A DNA stretch of 64,000 nt from Pseudomonas cuatrocienegasensis (GCF_900110925.1 NZ_FOFP01000009.1:146893-210892); one strand, 5' to 3'; shown: positions 1 to 8,675, counted from the stretch's first letter. The notes: generated by a model not told the origin, from the sequence alone. Numbers and translations: made by a program.

Positions 1-1262
1 AAGCGCTGGGCGTACATCTGGCTCAAACCGCAGGGCTCGAAACGCGAGGGCATCAGCAGGAAATCACTGCCGGCGTACATGCGTCGGGCATCGGTTTCGT
101 TGAAGCCGATCTGCACACCGATACGGCCCGGATGGCGCGCGGCCAGCTCGCGCATGGCTTGCTCCAGCTCCGCCTCGCCGCGGCCGATGACCGCCAGGCG
201 GCCGCCACCGGCAACGATGCGCTCGGCGACTTGCAGGGTCAGGTCGATGCCTTTTTGTTGCACCAGGCGCGAGACCACGGCGAACAGCGGGCCGTCATCG
301 GCATCCAGGGCAAACAGTTGCTCGACATAGCGGGCATTGGCGCGCTTGCCAGCGAGGTCGCGGGGGCTGAAGCCGGCGACCAGATGGGCATCGTGCTGCG
401 GGTCCCAGCTTTCGTCGATGCCATTGGTGATGCCGCTGAGCTGGCCGCGAATCGCCTTGTGCTTGAGCAGGCCTTCGAGGCCACAGCCGAAGGTTTCGCT
501 GGTGATCTCGCGGGCATAGGTGCGGCTGACCGTGGTGATATGGCTGGCATGGGCCAGGCCGGCTTTCATAAAGGACAGCTTGCCGTAGAACTCCATGCTC
601 TCCGGGCTGCTGGCGCTGGCCGGCAGGCCGAGTTCCGGGCTGCAATGCAGGTCGCACAGGCCCTGGTAGGCGAGGTTATGCACGGTAAACACGCTCGGCG
701 TTTTCAGCCCGCGCCAGGCCATATAGGCCGGCGCCAGGCCCGCTGGCCAGTCGTTGGCGTGGACCAGATCGGGCTGCCAGGCCATGCCGGCGTTGGTCGC
801 GGCGATCTCGGCAGCCGCCAGGCCCAGGCGGGCGAAACGGATATGGTTATCCGGCCAGTCGCGCAGTTGCGTGTCGCCGTAGGGACCGCCTTCGCGCTCG
901 TACAATTCCGGGCTGAGCAGCACATAGACAATCAGCCCGTCAGGCAGGTCCATACGGCCAATGCGACAAGCGGGCAGGGCGGCATGCCCGCCGACTTCAC
1001 CGACCACGCGAATCGGGTGGCCGCTGTCGAGCACCTGGCGGTAGCCGGGGATCAGCACCCGCACATCGTGGTGCTGGGCCAGTGCTCGGGGCAGGGCTGC
1101 CGATACGTCGCCCAGGCCGCCGACCTTGACCAGGTCGGCAATTTCCGAGGTGACGAAGAGAATTCGTTGTGTGTCTGCTTGCCGCGTTTCGACATGCAGG
1201 ACAGGGCGCGCCTGCTGCAGGTTGACGTCCGTGATCCGCGCTGATGCCACTGCATTACCCAT
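1..1262 (-). CDS. glgA: Glycogen synthase, C-terminus cut by window edge
   Basis: The reverse-strand frame is open from the ATG at 1262 to the first base of the window, so the 3' end is missing. It adds glucose from ADP-glucose to alpha-1,4-glucan in the cytoplasm. The GT5 donor-binding motif KVGGLGDVSAALP is visible at about residues 46-58, and GSDFLLMPSRFEPCGLSQ, the typical acceptor/donor loop of GT-B starch synthases, lies near the truncated end. About 420 residues are present, against the 480-520 usual for the family. The first 33 residues are variable and the conserved fold begins at RILFVTSE. No operon partner is visible upstream. Product assignment is secure; the exact start is less so. 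Confidence 0.93.
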   Translation of the reverse strand, partial: MGNAVASARITDVNLQQARPVLHVETRQADTQRILFVTSEIADLVKVGGLGDVSAALPRALAQHHDVRVLIPGYRQVLDSGHPIRVVGEVGGHAALPACRIGRMDLPDGLIVYVLLSPELYEREGGPYGDTQLRDWPDNHIRFARLGLAAAEIAATNAGMAWQPDLVHANDWPAGLAPAYMAWRGLKTPSVFTVHNLAYQGLCDLHCSPELGLPASASSPESMEFYGKLSFMKAGLAHASHITTVSRTYAREITSETFGCGLEGLLKHKAIRGQLSGITNGIDESWDPQHDAHLVAGFSPRDLAGKRANARYVEQLFALDADDGPLFAVVSRLVQQKGIDLTLQVAERIVAGGGRLAVIGRGEAELEQAMRELAARHPGRIGVQIGFNETDARRMYAGSDFLLMPSRFEPCGLSQMYAQR

Positions 1263-1483
1263 ACCCGCCTCCAGACTTCCTTCGTCGCAGGTTCTGCCTG
1301 CCATCTCCCACATCCCCTGCAGCTGCAGGGCCGTGCGTGCTTGAATCGTCCGCGGGACATGGCCCGCCCTATTGATGACTGGACGGGCGCGGCGAAAGTT
1401 TCAGCTATTTTTGCGGCCGGCCAAGGGCCATCAGCGGCATTTTTCTGGGCCGCTGCACCCTTTGGGCGCAGCGTTTGAAGGGG

Positions 1484-2602
1484 TCACACGGGCGGTTGGT
1501 GTTCGGGCGGTGCAGTGGCTTGCTGGGCATCGGGTGCATCATTGTTCGCGGCCATGTGCAGGGAGGCACGAACCCGGGGCAGGGCATCGGGGTACTGGTT
1601 GCCAATAAAGTTGATCAGGTTCTCGCGCAGGTAGCAGCGCAGGTCCCAGTTGCGCGATGAGTCCGGCGAGCTGGCCAGCACCCGCAGCTGGATCGCGCGT
1701 TCACCGGCCTCGGTCACCTGCAATACGCAGACGCGACCGTCCCACAACTGCGGCACGCTTTCGCACAGGCGTTGCAGCTCGGCACGCAGTGGGTCGAGCG
1801 GCAGGCCGTAATCGACCCAGAAGAACACCGAGCCGAGGATCGACGCACTCGAGCGCGTCCAGTTCTGGAACGGGTTCTCGATAAACCACTGCAGTGGCAC
1901 CACCAGGCGTCGTTCGTCCCAGATGCGGATGACCACGTAAGCCCCGGTGATTTCCTCGATACGCCCCCATTCGCCCTCGACGATCACCACATCGTCCAGG
2001 CGGATAGGTTGGGTGAGGGCGATCTGCAGCCCGGCAATCAGGTTGCCCAACACCGGCTTGGCGGCAAAGCCCACGGCCAGCCCGGCGACCCCGGCCGAGG
2101 CCAGCAGGCTGGCGCCGACCTGGCGCGCGGCCGGAAAGGTCATCAGCATGGCGGCAAAACCAAACAGCACCACGAACACACCCAGTGTGCGGACCAGTAC
2201 CCGGGTTTGCGTCTGGATACGCCGTGCGCGCAGGTTGTCGCTGATGTCGATGGGGTTGCGCAGCAGGATGATGCGCTCCACCGAGTTGGCGGCCTGTAGG
2301 CCCAGCCAGGTGATGGTGGCGATCAGCGCCAGCCCCAGCAGGTGGCGGATGATGCCAATAAATGGCAGATCATCCGGTGCGCCGGCGCCGACGCCCTGCA
2401 AACCGATCAGTGGCACCAGCACATACAGCGGCGACTTGATCCGCGACAGCACTTCGCGGCTCATCGGGGCCTTGCGCGTCACGCGCTCGAGCAGGCGGAT
2501 CAGCGAACGCGCCGCGATGCTCAGCAGCAAAGCGGTGATCAGGGCCGAGAGCAGCGTCTTCAGTGCAGGCGTATCGAGATAGGCGAGCCAGTCCAAAAAC
2601 AT
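1484..2602 (-). CDS. MscS-family small-conductance mechanosensitive channel
   Basis: A 372-residue inner-membrane protein. Hydrophobic segments near the N-terminus are followed by the MscS pore signature (LLASAGVAGLAVGFAAKP, then LGNLIAG and IRLDDVVIVEGEWGRIEEI), which marks TM3 and the first part of the beta domain. It probably opens under membrane tension to release solutes on hypo-osmotic shock. The ATG at 2602 is preferred because GGAGG lies five bases upstream; an in-frame TTG lies five codons further up. The C-terminus is a short Pro/Ala/Gln-rich tail. It is a single gene, convergent with nothing nearby and divergent from galU. Confidence 0.92.
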   Translation of the reverse strand: MFLDWLAYLDTPALKTLLSALITALLLSIAARSLIRLLERVTRKAPMSREVLSRIKSPLYVLVPLIGLQGVGAGAPDDLPFIGIIRHLLGLALIATITWLGLQAANSVERIILLRNPIDISDNLRARRIQTQTRVLVRTLGVFVVLFGFAAMLMTFPAARQVGASLLASAGVAGLAVGFAAKPVLGNLIAGLQIALTQPIRLDDVVIVEGEWGRIEEITGAYVVIRIWDERRLVVPLQWFIENPFQNWTRSSASILGSVFFWVDYGLPLDPLRAELQRLCESVPQLWDGRVCVLQVTEAGERAIQLRVLASSPDSSRNWDLRCYLRENLINFIGNQYPDALPRVRASLHMAANNDAPDAQQATAPPEHQPPV

Positions 2603-2927
2603 CAGAGCCTCCAGCAAGATGAGCAGATAAGTGCAGGGCTTGTGACGAGAACAGCCCTGACAGTTAAGGGGACTGACGAGCGGGCGATTGATTCAATCGA
2701 ATGCCCCTGTGGGGGCCTCAGGGGCAAAAAAGCTGAACGATTGCGGCGCTGAAAAATCCTAGTTTGCAGCTCCAGGCCCCTAGGGTCTGTTGCCGTTTCG
2801 TTCGCGGCAACGCGGCTTGCGACGAAACGGGAACAGACTTTGCAGGCTTTTAAAGCGTTCAATTAGGAACCAGGTCGGCGACCCCAAAGGCGGGCGCGCC
2901 AGACCCCACATGAGGCACAGGAATCCC
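2603..2927. other. Intergenic region between mscS and galU
   Basis: This 325-base gap holds the divergent promoters of the channel gene and galU. It contains the GC-rich inverted repeat GCCCCTG/CAGGGGC near 2702-2724 and a longer palindromic repeat at 2780-2838, listed separately. No convincing small gene is visible. A weak SD-like CAGGAA precedes the galU ATG. Confidence 0.6.
2780..2838. repeat. Dispersed palindromic repeat, copy 1
   Basis: The left arm GTCTGTTGCCGTTTCGT and right arm ACGAAACGGGAACAGAC form a long near-perfect inverted repeat around a loop of about 24 bases. An inverted copy lies at 56912-56960 after oprN; the arm and the adjoining CCTAG are shared base for base. Two copies in 64 kb point to a repeat family of the genome rather than a gene-specific terminator. 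Confidence 0.8.
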
Positions 2928-3770
2928 ATGATCAAGAAGTGTTTGTTCCCCGCAGCCGGTTACGGCACCCGCTTTCTGCCCGCCACCAAGGCAATGCCCA
3001 AAGAGATGCTGCCGGTGGTCAATACGCCGCTGATCCAGTACGGCGTCGAAGAGGCGCTGGACGCCGGGCTGACCGAAATTGCCATGGTTACGGGCCGCGG
3101 CAAGCGCTCGCTGGAAGACCACTTCGACATCAGCTACGAGCTCGAACACCAGATTCGCGATACCGACAAAGAAAAATACCTGGTCGGTATCCGTCGCCTG
3201 ATCGACGAGTGCACCTTCTCGTACACCCGCCAGGTGGAAATGAAAGGCCTGGGCCATGCCATTCTCTGCGGCCGCCCGCTGATAGGTGACGAGCCCTTCG
3301 CCGTGGTCCTGGCCGATGACCTGTGCCTGAACCTCGACGGTGACGGCGTGTTGGCGCAGATGGTCAAGCTGTACAACCAGTTCCGCTGCTCGATCGTGGC
3401 GGTTCAGGAAGTGCCCATGGAAGACATTCACAAGTACGGCGTGATCGCCGGTGAGATGATCCGCGACGACATCTACCGCGTCAGCCATATGGTCGAAAAA
3501 CCCAAGCCCGAAGATGCGCCGTCGAATCTGGCGATCATCGGCCGCTACATCCTCACCCCGGATATCTTCGACCTGATCGAGAAGACCGAGCCGGGCAAGG
3601 GGGGCGAGATCCAGATCACCGACGCCCTGATGAAACAGGCTCAGGACGGTTGCGTGCTGGCCTATAAATTCAAAGGTCAGCGCTTCGACTGCGGCGGCGC
3701 GGAAGGTTATATCGAGGCGACCAACTTCTGCTTCGAGAACCTCTATAAGCGCGGCAAGCTCGGCGAATAA
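2928..3770 (+). CDS. galU: UTP-glucose-1-phosphate uridylyltransferase
   Basis: A 280-residue cytoplasmic enzyme that makes UDP-glucose from UTP and glucose 1-phosphate for LPS, exopolysaccharide and osmoprotective glucans. The nucleotidyltransferase motif FPAAGYGTRFLPATKAMPKE is at residues 6-25. LADDLC (metal/sugar binding), VEKPKPEDAPSN and GGEIQITDAL follow, all diagnostic for GalU. The start at 2928 places the conserved MIKKCLFPAAG at the N-terminus; the frame extends upstream but that part is not GalU-like. A strong terminator follows. Confidence 0.97.
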   Translation: MIKKCLFPAAGYGTRFLPATKAMPKEMLPVVNTPLIQYGVEEALDAGLTEIAMVTGRGKRSLEDHFDISYELEHQIRDTDKEKYLVGIRRLIDECTFSYTRQVEMKGLGHAILCGRPLIGDEPFAVVLADDLCLNLDGDGVLAQMVKLYNQFRCSIVAVQEVPMEDIHKYGVIAGEMIRDDIYRVSHMVEKPKPEDAPSNLAIIGRYILTPDIFDLIEKTEPGKGGEIQITDALMKQAQDGCVLAYKFKGQRFDCGGAEGYIEATNFCFENLYKRGKLGE

Positions 3771-3790
3771 CGCCCAGTTCCTGCAGCACA

Positions 3791-3830
3791 AAAAAGCCTG
3801 CCCCGTGAACGCGGTGCAGGCTTTTTGTTG
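3791..3830 (+). terminator. Rho-independent terminator of galU
   Basis: The stem AAAAAGCCTGC (3791-3801) pairs with GCAGGCTTTTT (3816-3826), with a 14-base loop and a T-rich tail. It sits 20 bases past the galU stop. Confidence 0.9.
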
Positions 3831-3861
3831 TGTGCTGTGCACTGCCTCCCACCATCCTCGC

Positions 3862-3882
3862 GGTGCGCACGGCGCACCCTAC
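3862..3882. repeat. Short extragenic repeat GGTGCGCACGGCGCACC, copy 1
   Basis: A palindromic GGTGCGC-NN-GCGCACC core followed by CTAC. A reverse-orientation copy with one mismatch is at 50892-50912 after mexT. A related GC palindrome follows directly at about 3899-3919 (GGGTGCGCTGCGCGCACC). Confidence 0.6.
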
Positions 3883-3930
3883 ACCCTGCATCGCGTCGGG
3901 TGCGCTGCGCGCACCGCGATAATTCACTCC

Positions 3931-3955
3931 ATAACATAATGTAAAAATGTATAGT
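3931..3955 (+). promoter_or_regulatory. AT-rich promoter/operator upstream of the ArsR gene
   Basis: An AT-rich stretch containing the palindrome ACATAATGT and a further ATGT about ten bases on stands out from GC-rich surroundings. It lies 30-55 bases before the regulator start, where a BigR/SqrR-type repressor would bind to control its own operon. The motif TAACATAAT recurs upstream of the thiol dioxygenase (43693-43701). Confidence 0.5.
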
Positions 3956-3985
3956 GATGACCTGAATGATCGTCACAGGACCACC

Positions 3986-4288
3986 ATGGACATCCAGACA
4001 TTACGCGCCAATGCCGATGCCGCCGGGCAACTGCTCAAGGCCCTGGGCAACCCGGATCGACTGTTGCTGCTTTGCCAACTGAGCCAAGGCGAGCGCAGCG
4101 TCGGCGAACTGGAGCAATTGCTGGGCATCCAGCAACCCACCTTGTCCCAGCAACTGGGCGTGCTGCGCCGCGAGGGGCTGGTTGCCACGCGCCGTGAGGG
4201 CAAGCAGATCGTCTACCGCATCGACAGCCCGGAAGCGCTCGCGGTGATCAACACGCTCTACGAACTGTTCTGCGCGAAATCATCATGA
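3986..4288 (+). CDS. ArsR-family transcriptional repressor, BigR/SqrR-like
   Basis: A 100-residue winged-helix regulator. LLKALGNPDRLLLLCQL and the recognition segment IQQPTLSQQLGVLRREGLV are typical of ArsR/SmtB proteins. Two cysteines, C30 in alpha-2 and C96 in the last helix, match the pair that forms a persulfide/disulfide sensor in BigR and SqrR; no metal-site CxC motif is seen. The ATG at 3986 gives the normal length; an upstream in-frame ATG at 3947 would place the start inside the putative operator. The stop overlaps the next ATG, so it is probably translated with the two transporter genes and represses them until reactive sulfur accumulates. Confidence 0.88.
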   Translation: MDIQTLRANADAAGQLLKALGNPDRLLLLCQLSQGERSVGELEQLLGIQQPTLSQQLGVLRREGLVATRREGKQIVYRIDSPEALAVINTLYELFCAKSS

Positions 4289-4722
4289 TCAATATCGACT
4301 GGGCTCACTTCACCCCGTACTCGGCCTTGCTCGGCGGCGCCCTGATCGGCCTGGGCGCGAGCCTGTTCGCCGTACTCAATGGCCGCATCGCGGGCATCAG
4401 CGGCTTGCTCGGCAGCCTGTTACCACGGGGTGGGGAAGGGCGCTCGGAAAAAGCCCTGTTCCTGGCCGGCTTACTGGTAGCACCGCTGCTCTGGTTGCTG
4501 CTGAGCGAGCCACCCGCGGTACAGTTCGACACCGGCTGGCCAGGGCTGCTGCTTGCTGGCGCACTGGTCGGCATCGGCAGCCGTTATGGCGCCGGTTGCA
4601 CCAGCGGGCATGGCGTCTGCGGCTTGTCGCGGCTCTCACCACGCTCGGCGGTGGCAACGCTGAGCTTTATGGCCAGCGGCTTTGCCATGGTCTACCTCAT
4701 TCGCCATCTACTGGGAGCCTGA
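4285..4722 (+). CDS. YeeE/YedE-family half transporter, PmpA-like
   Basis: A 145-residue inner-membrane protein with four hydrophobic segments. The signature GAGCTSGHGVCGLSRLS near residues 102-118 carries the conserved Cys residues of YeeE/PmpA sulfur-compound channels. It starts four bases before the end of the ArsR gene (ATGA overlap) and is followed two bases later by its partner half. In plants-associated bacteria such pairs next to BigR export or import sulfur species (thiosulfate, sulfide derivatives); which one moves here is inference. Confidence 0.88.
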   Translation: MINIDWAHFTPYSALLGGALIGLGASLFAVLNGRIAGISGLLGSLLPRGGEGRSEKALFLAGLLVAPLLWLLLSEPPAVQFDTGWPGLLLAGALVGIGSRYGAGCTSGHGVCGLSRLSPRSAVATLSFMASGFAMVYLIRHLLGA

Positions 4723-4724
4723 GC

Positions 4725-5141
4725 ATGCGCGGCGTTGCAGCCTTTATCGCCGGCCTGGTGTTCGGCATCGGCCTGCTGGTGGCCGGTATGGCAAACCCGG
4801 CCAAGGTGCTGGCCTTTCTCGATATCGCCGGGCTATGGGACCCTTCACTGGCGCTGGTGATGGCCAGCGCCATCGGCGTGGCCCTGCTACCGCTGCAATG
4901 GAGTCGCCGGCAACAGCGCGCGCTGCTGGGTGGCACCATGCAGATGCCGAACGCCCGTCAGCTGGATAAACGCCTGATCCTCGGCAGCCTGACCTTCGGC
5001 GCCGGCTGGGGTATTGCCGGCATCTGCCCGGGGCCGGCACTGGTGCTGTTGCCGCTGGGCTACTGGCAGATCAGCTTGTTTGTGGTGGCGATGCTGATGG
5101 GGATGGGGGTGTTTGCGGTGCTGGAAAGGCGGCGAGGGTAG
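4725..5141 (+). CDS. YeeE/YedE-family half transporter, PmpB-like
   Basis: A 138-residue membrane protein with four hydrophobic helices and the second-half signature GAGWGIAGICPGPALVLL. It begins two bases after the PmpA-like gene and probably pairs with it into one channel, because full-length YeeE has both halves in one chain. GMANPAKVLAFLDIAGLWDPSL is the conserved N-half motif of this DUF6691-type protein. It is the last gene of the sulfur operon. Confidence 0.87.
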   Translation: MRGVAAFIAGLVFGIGLLVAGMANPAKVLAFLDIAGLWDPSLALVMASAIGVALLPLQWSRRQQRALLGGTMQMPNARQLDKRLILGSLTFGAGWGIAGICPGPALVLLPLGYWQISLFVVAMLMGMGVFAVLERRRG

Positions 5142-5480
5142 AGGCTAACTCAGGTGAGTTTCGCCGCATCGCATGGTTTTCTTGAAAAAGACCAGGGCTT
5201 CTTGTCTCCAGTGCGAGGCAGTCAGGCAAGCAAAGAGCTGCACATGTAATAGATCTGCAACGCCAGGGTGAAGGCAGTTTCGCCATTGTTCTTGGCATGC
5301 CTGATTCGGAGCGGCACTTCGCATAACCTCCCCATGGTCACGACGGCTGAATACCTCTATTAGCCTGACTAATGAATTCTCAGCGATTTTTTTCTGTAGA
5401 GTTTCTAGACTCATTCCGATAGCCGTTCCCCGCGTTTGCAGGTATTGCACCCGGCGGGTGCCTCTGACAGGAGTTCTTCT
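5142..5480. other. Intergenic region before iorA-like gene
   Basis: About 340 bases. A minus-strand frame (about 5145-5412, 89 residues from its internal ATG) is open but I recognise no family in it and see no good SD, so I do not call it a gene. The stretch near 5385-5410 (ATTTTTTTCTG...TTTCTAGAC) is AT-rich and probably contains the promoter of the molybdenum hydroxylase operon; AGGAG lies 10 bases before its ATG. Confidence 0.4.
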
Positions 5481-5954
5481 ATGACACAACTTCAAATCAA
5501 CGGACAAACCAAGGACGTTGAAGGCTCCGACGACATACCCTTGCTGTGGGCACTACGCGATGAGCTTGGCATGACCGGCACCAAATTCGGCTGCGGCATG
5601 GCGATGTGCGGTGCCTGTACTGTGCATATGGATGGCTCGGCTATTCGTTCATGCGTTACCCCCATTTCAGCGGTGGTGGGTCGTGCTATCTCCACCATTG
5701 AGGGGATGGAAACCGACCGCGTCGGGCAGGTGGTGCAGCAGGTCTGGATCGAGAACAACGTTGCCCAATGCGGCTATTGCCAGGCGGGGCAGATCATGAC
5801 GGCGGTGAGCCTGCTCAAGACCACACCCAAACCCAGCGAAGAGCAAATCGATCAAGCCATGAGCGGCAATATCTGCCGCTGCGGCACCTATCCACGTATC
5901 CGCGCTGCCATCCAGCAGGCTGCCGGCCAACTGGCACAGGGAGCCCAGCTATGA
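5481..5954 (+). CDS. 2Fe-2S subunit of a molybdenum hydroxylase, IorA-like
   Basis: A 157-residue electron-transfer subunit of the xanthine oxidase family. A plant-type ferredoxin domain carries CGMAMCGAC (C38, C43, C46) and C58; the second cluster domain carries CGYC (C97, C100) and CRC (C132, C134). It passes electrons from the Mo-pterin subunit encoded immediately downstream (4-base overlap, ATGA). Because there is no FAD subunit, the acceptor is probably a cytochrome or another membrane component, as in isoquinoline 1-oxidoreductase and related aldehyde oxidases. Confidence 0.93.
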   Translation: MTQLQINGQTKDVEGSDDIPLLWALRDELGMTGTKFGCGMAMCGACTVHMDGSAIRSCVTPISAVVGRAISTIEGMETDRVGQVVQQVWIENNVAQCGYCQAGQIMTAVSLLKTTPKPSEEQIDQAMSGNICRCGTYPRIRAAIQQAAGQLAQGAQL

Positions 5955-8239
5955 CCATTACCTCTGGACTCTCTCGGCGCGTGTTTCTGCAAGGCAGCCT
6001 CGCTGCGTTAACCCTGGCCGTGACGGCCAAGGGGCTAGTTACGGCCGCCTGGGCCGATGACGCCGCTCAGAAGTACGGTGCCGATAGCATGCCCGGCGGG
6101 ACGGTGGACGATCCGCTGGTCTTCGTCTCCATCGCTGAAGATGGCACTGTCACCATTGTTGCGCACCGTGCCGAGATGGGCACGGGCGTACGCACCAGCC
6201 TGCCGATGGTGGTGGCTGATGAGATGGAGGCTCGCTGGGAGCAGGTCAAGGTTGTCCAGGCCGAGGCTGACGAAACGCGCTATGGCAACCAGAACGTGGA
6301 TGGTTCGCGTAGCGTGCGCCACTTCTTGATGCCCATGCGGCGTGTCGGCGCGGCGGCGCGCCAGATGCTGGAAGCGGCCGCTGCAGCGCGTTGGTCGGTG
6401 CCGGTGTCCGAGGTCAAGGCCGTGCAACACGAGGTGGTCCACGAACGTACCGGGCGCCGCTTCGGTTACGGTGAGCTGGCCGTTGATGCAGCCAAGCAAC
6501 CGGTGCCCATGGTAGACGCGCTCAAGCTCAAGGCTCGGGAAGATTTTCGTTACATCGGCAAAGATCGGGTACGCATGGTCGACCTGGAAGCCATCGGCAA
6601 GGGCCAGGCCATTTATGGCATGGACAAGCGTCTACCCGGCATGGTCTACGCCGTGGTGGCACGCCCGCCTGTGGTCGGCGGCAAGGTGCGCCGATTCGAT
6701 GCCAGCAAGGCGCTTGCCGTGCCTGGCGTTATCAAGGTGGTGGAGATACCCGCCATGAGCGGCGCGCCTGGCTTTCAGCCACTCGGTGGCATCGCTGTGG
6801 TCGCTCGCAACACCTGGGCCGCGCGTCAGGGCCGTAGCGCGCTGCAGATCGAATGGGACGACGGCGCCAACGTCAGCTATGACTCCAGCACCTATCGCCA
6901 GACATTGCAGGCTGCTGCGCGCAAGGCCGGCAAGGTCGTGCGTAACCAGGGCGATGTCGCGAAGGCCTGGAGCAAGGCGCCAGAGGCCGAACGTCTGGTT
7001 GCGGAGTACCACGTGCCACACCTGGCGCATGCCTCGATGGAGCCGCCCGTGGCTACCGTGCAGATCAAAGGCGACAAGGTCGAGGCCTGGACCTCGATCC
7101 AGAACCCGATTGCGGCGCGCGATGCGGTGGCGGCTCGGCTGCAGCTCAAGCCGGAGAACGTCAAGGTCAATGTGCTGTTGCTGGGTGGCGGGTTTGGTCG
7201 CAAGTCCAAGCCCGACTTCGTGGACGAAGCCGCCATAGTTGCCCGGGCCATGCCCGAGGCGACGCCAGTCAAACTGGTGTGGACGCGTGAAGACGATATC
7301 CAGCACGACTACCTGCATACCGTCTCGGTCGAGCGATTGGAGGCGGCCATCGATAGCCGGGGCCAGGTCAGTTCCTGGTTGCACCGCAGTGCCGCTCCGA
7401 CCATTGCCTCGCTGTTCACCGAGGGCGCCATGGGCGAGCAGCTCTTCGAGTCGGCGATGTCGGCGATCAATATGCCTTACCTCATCCCGAATGTGCGCGT
7501 GGAAACCGCCGAGGTGCCCGCCCATGCCCGCATCGGCTGGTTCCGCTCGGTGGCCAACATTCCCCACGCCTTCGCGGCGCAGTGCTTTATCGCCGAACTG
7601 GCGCACCGCGCAGGCAAGGATCACCGGCAGTTCGCCCTTGACCTGATCGGCCCTGCGTGTCAGATCGACCCCGGTGCGATGGGTGATACCTGGAACTACA
7701 CCGAGTCGCCCGAACGCTACCCTTACGACACTGGACGCCTGCGTGGCGTGATTAATGCGGCATGCGAGGGAGCAGGGTGGGGGCGTACGCTGCCAGAGGG
7801 GCATGGTCTGGGGCTGGCGTTCTGCTACAGCTTCCTCAGCTACACCGCTGCTGTGGTCGAGGTGGCGGTAGACGATCAGGGGGCGGTTCGTGTCCTGAGC
7901 GTGGACATGGCGATCGACTGCGGCCCGCAGATCAACCCCGAACGTATCCGCGCACAGCTCGAAGGCGGCGCTATCATGGGCCTGAGTCTGGCCATGAGCA
8001 GCGAGATCACGTTCACCAATGGGCGGGTGGTTCAGAGCAATTTCCACGACTACGAAGTGCTACGCCATAACGCCTCGCCGCGCACCATCCGTACCCACCT
8101 GGTCAACGACGACCACAACCTGCCGCCCGGCGGCGTCGGTGAACCGCCGGTACCCCCAGTGGCTCCGGCGCTGTGCAACGCCATCTTCGCTGCGACCGGT
8201 AAACGCGTACGCAGCCTGCCGGTGCGCACGGTGGTGTAA
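5951..8239 (+). CDS. Molybdopterin-binding subunit of a periplasmic molybdenum hydroxylase, IorB-like
   Basis: A 762-residue protein that starts by overlapping the 2Fe-2S gene. The N-terminus has a Tat signal (SRRVFLQG, hydrophobic core, then AWADDA), so the folded holoenzyme is exported with its partner. MPCD-binding repeats typical of the family are visible, for example GGGFGRKS near residues 413-420 and GVGEPPVPPVAPAL near the C-terminus, the latter holding the conserved catalytic Glu of molybdenum hydroxylases. The substrate is unknown: aldehydes or N-heterocycles are usual for IorB-like enzymes. Cofactor genes (xdhC-, moaA- and mobA-like) are at 13162-15738. A long terminator follows. 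Confidence 0.93.
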   Translation: MTITSGLSRRVFLQGSLAALTLAVTAKGLVTAAWADDAAQKYGADSMPGGTVDDPLVFVSIAEDGTVTIVAHRAEMGTGVRTSLPMVVADEMEARWEQVKVVQAEADETRYGNQNVDGSRSVRHFLMPMRRVGAAARQMLEAAAAARWSVPVSEVKAVQHEVVHERTGRRFGYGELAVDAAKQPVPMVDALKLKAREDFRYIGKDRVRMVDLEAIGKGQAIYGMDKRLPGMVYAVVARPPVVGGKVRRFDASKALAVPGVIKVVEIPAMSGAPGFQPLGGIAVVARNTWAARQGRSALQIEWDDGANVSYDSSTYRQTLQAAARKAGKVVRNQGDVAKAWSKAPEAERLVAEYHVPHLAHASMEPPVATVQIKGDKVEAWTSIQNPIAARDAVAARLQLKPENVKVNVLLLGGGFGRKSKPDFVDEAAIVARAMPEATPVKLVWTREDDIQHDYLHTVSVERLEAAIDSRGQVSSWLHRSAAPTIASLFTEGAMGEQLFESAMSAINMPYLIPNVRVETAEVPAHARIGWFRSVANIPHAFAAQCFIAELAHRAGKDHRQFALDLIGPACQIDPGAMGDTWNYTESPERYPYDTGRLRGVINAACEGAGWGRTLPEGHGLGLAFCYSFLSYTAAVVEVAVDDQGAVRVLSVDMAIDCGPQINPERIRAQLEGGAIMGLSLAMSSEITFTNGRVVQSNFHDYEVLRHNASPRTIRTHLVNDDHNLPPGGVGEPPVPPVAPALCNAIFAATGKRVRSLPVRTVV

Positions 8240-8252
8240 GCCTGCGCCTGCC

Positions 8253-8306
8253 AGCCCGCTTGTGCCTGGCTGATCGTATGGGTCAGCCAGGCACAAGCGG
8301 GCTTTT
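8253..8306 (+). terminator. Strong terminator after iorB-like gene
   Basis: A perfect 21-base stem (8253-8273 with 8283-8303), a 9-base loop and a short T run. The symmetry could also serve transcripts from the right. Confidence 0.9.
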
Positions 8307-8675
8307 CATTTCACATGGCTGAGCGACACCCAGTTCGCACACTGGGTCGTGTAGCTGCATTGCTGCAGGCCAACCAATAGCATCAACGTTCACTCTCCCA
8401 CCGGCGTCCAGCGCACGAAGAGGCGTCTCTGGCTGGCAGTTGCGATGCGATGCGATTGAATGGGGCGTGAGATCCAGAAGCGACGGGCATGACGGGTGTC
8501 ATCTGGACGTCTGCCCAGCGAGGGTCGTACTTGCGTAAGTGGGCGCCGCGCACACGGACACAGACACAGTTAAGAGGGCGTCGCCGACAGGGCCAGTAGA
8601 CCCATTAACGGAAAGCGCCCGCTTTATACGCGAGAGGCTTACCGGCCGGCGACGAAGGTGTTACCTGTGCAGTAC
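8307..8675. other. Gap between the iorB terminator and the hydrolase gene
   Basis: About 370 bases. On the minus strand about 8385-8540 is open in one frame and reads like coding sequence (A-H-L-R-K-Y-D-P-R-W-A-D-V), but it has no start signal and I recognise no family. It may be a gene remnant left when the module to the right was acquired. Confidence 0.35.

Noticed and set aside
132..1244. Long plus-strand open frame across the left end
   Set aside because: It is the antisense shadow of glgA; the minus-strand translation has clear glycogen synthase motifs.
5145..5507. 120-residue minus-strand frame upstream of the iorA-like gene
   Set aside because: Overlaps the iorA-like start, no SD and no recognisable family; kept only as a note in the intergenic entry.
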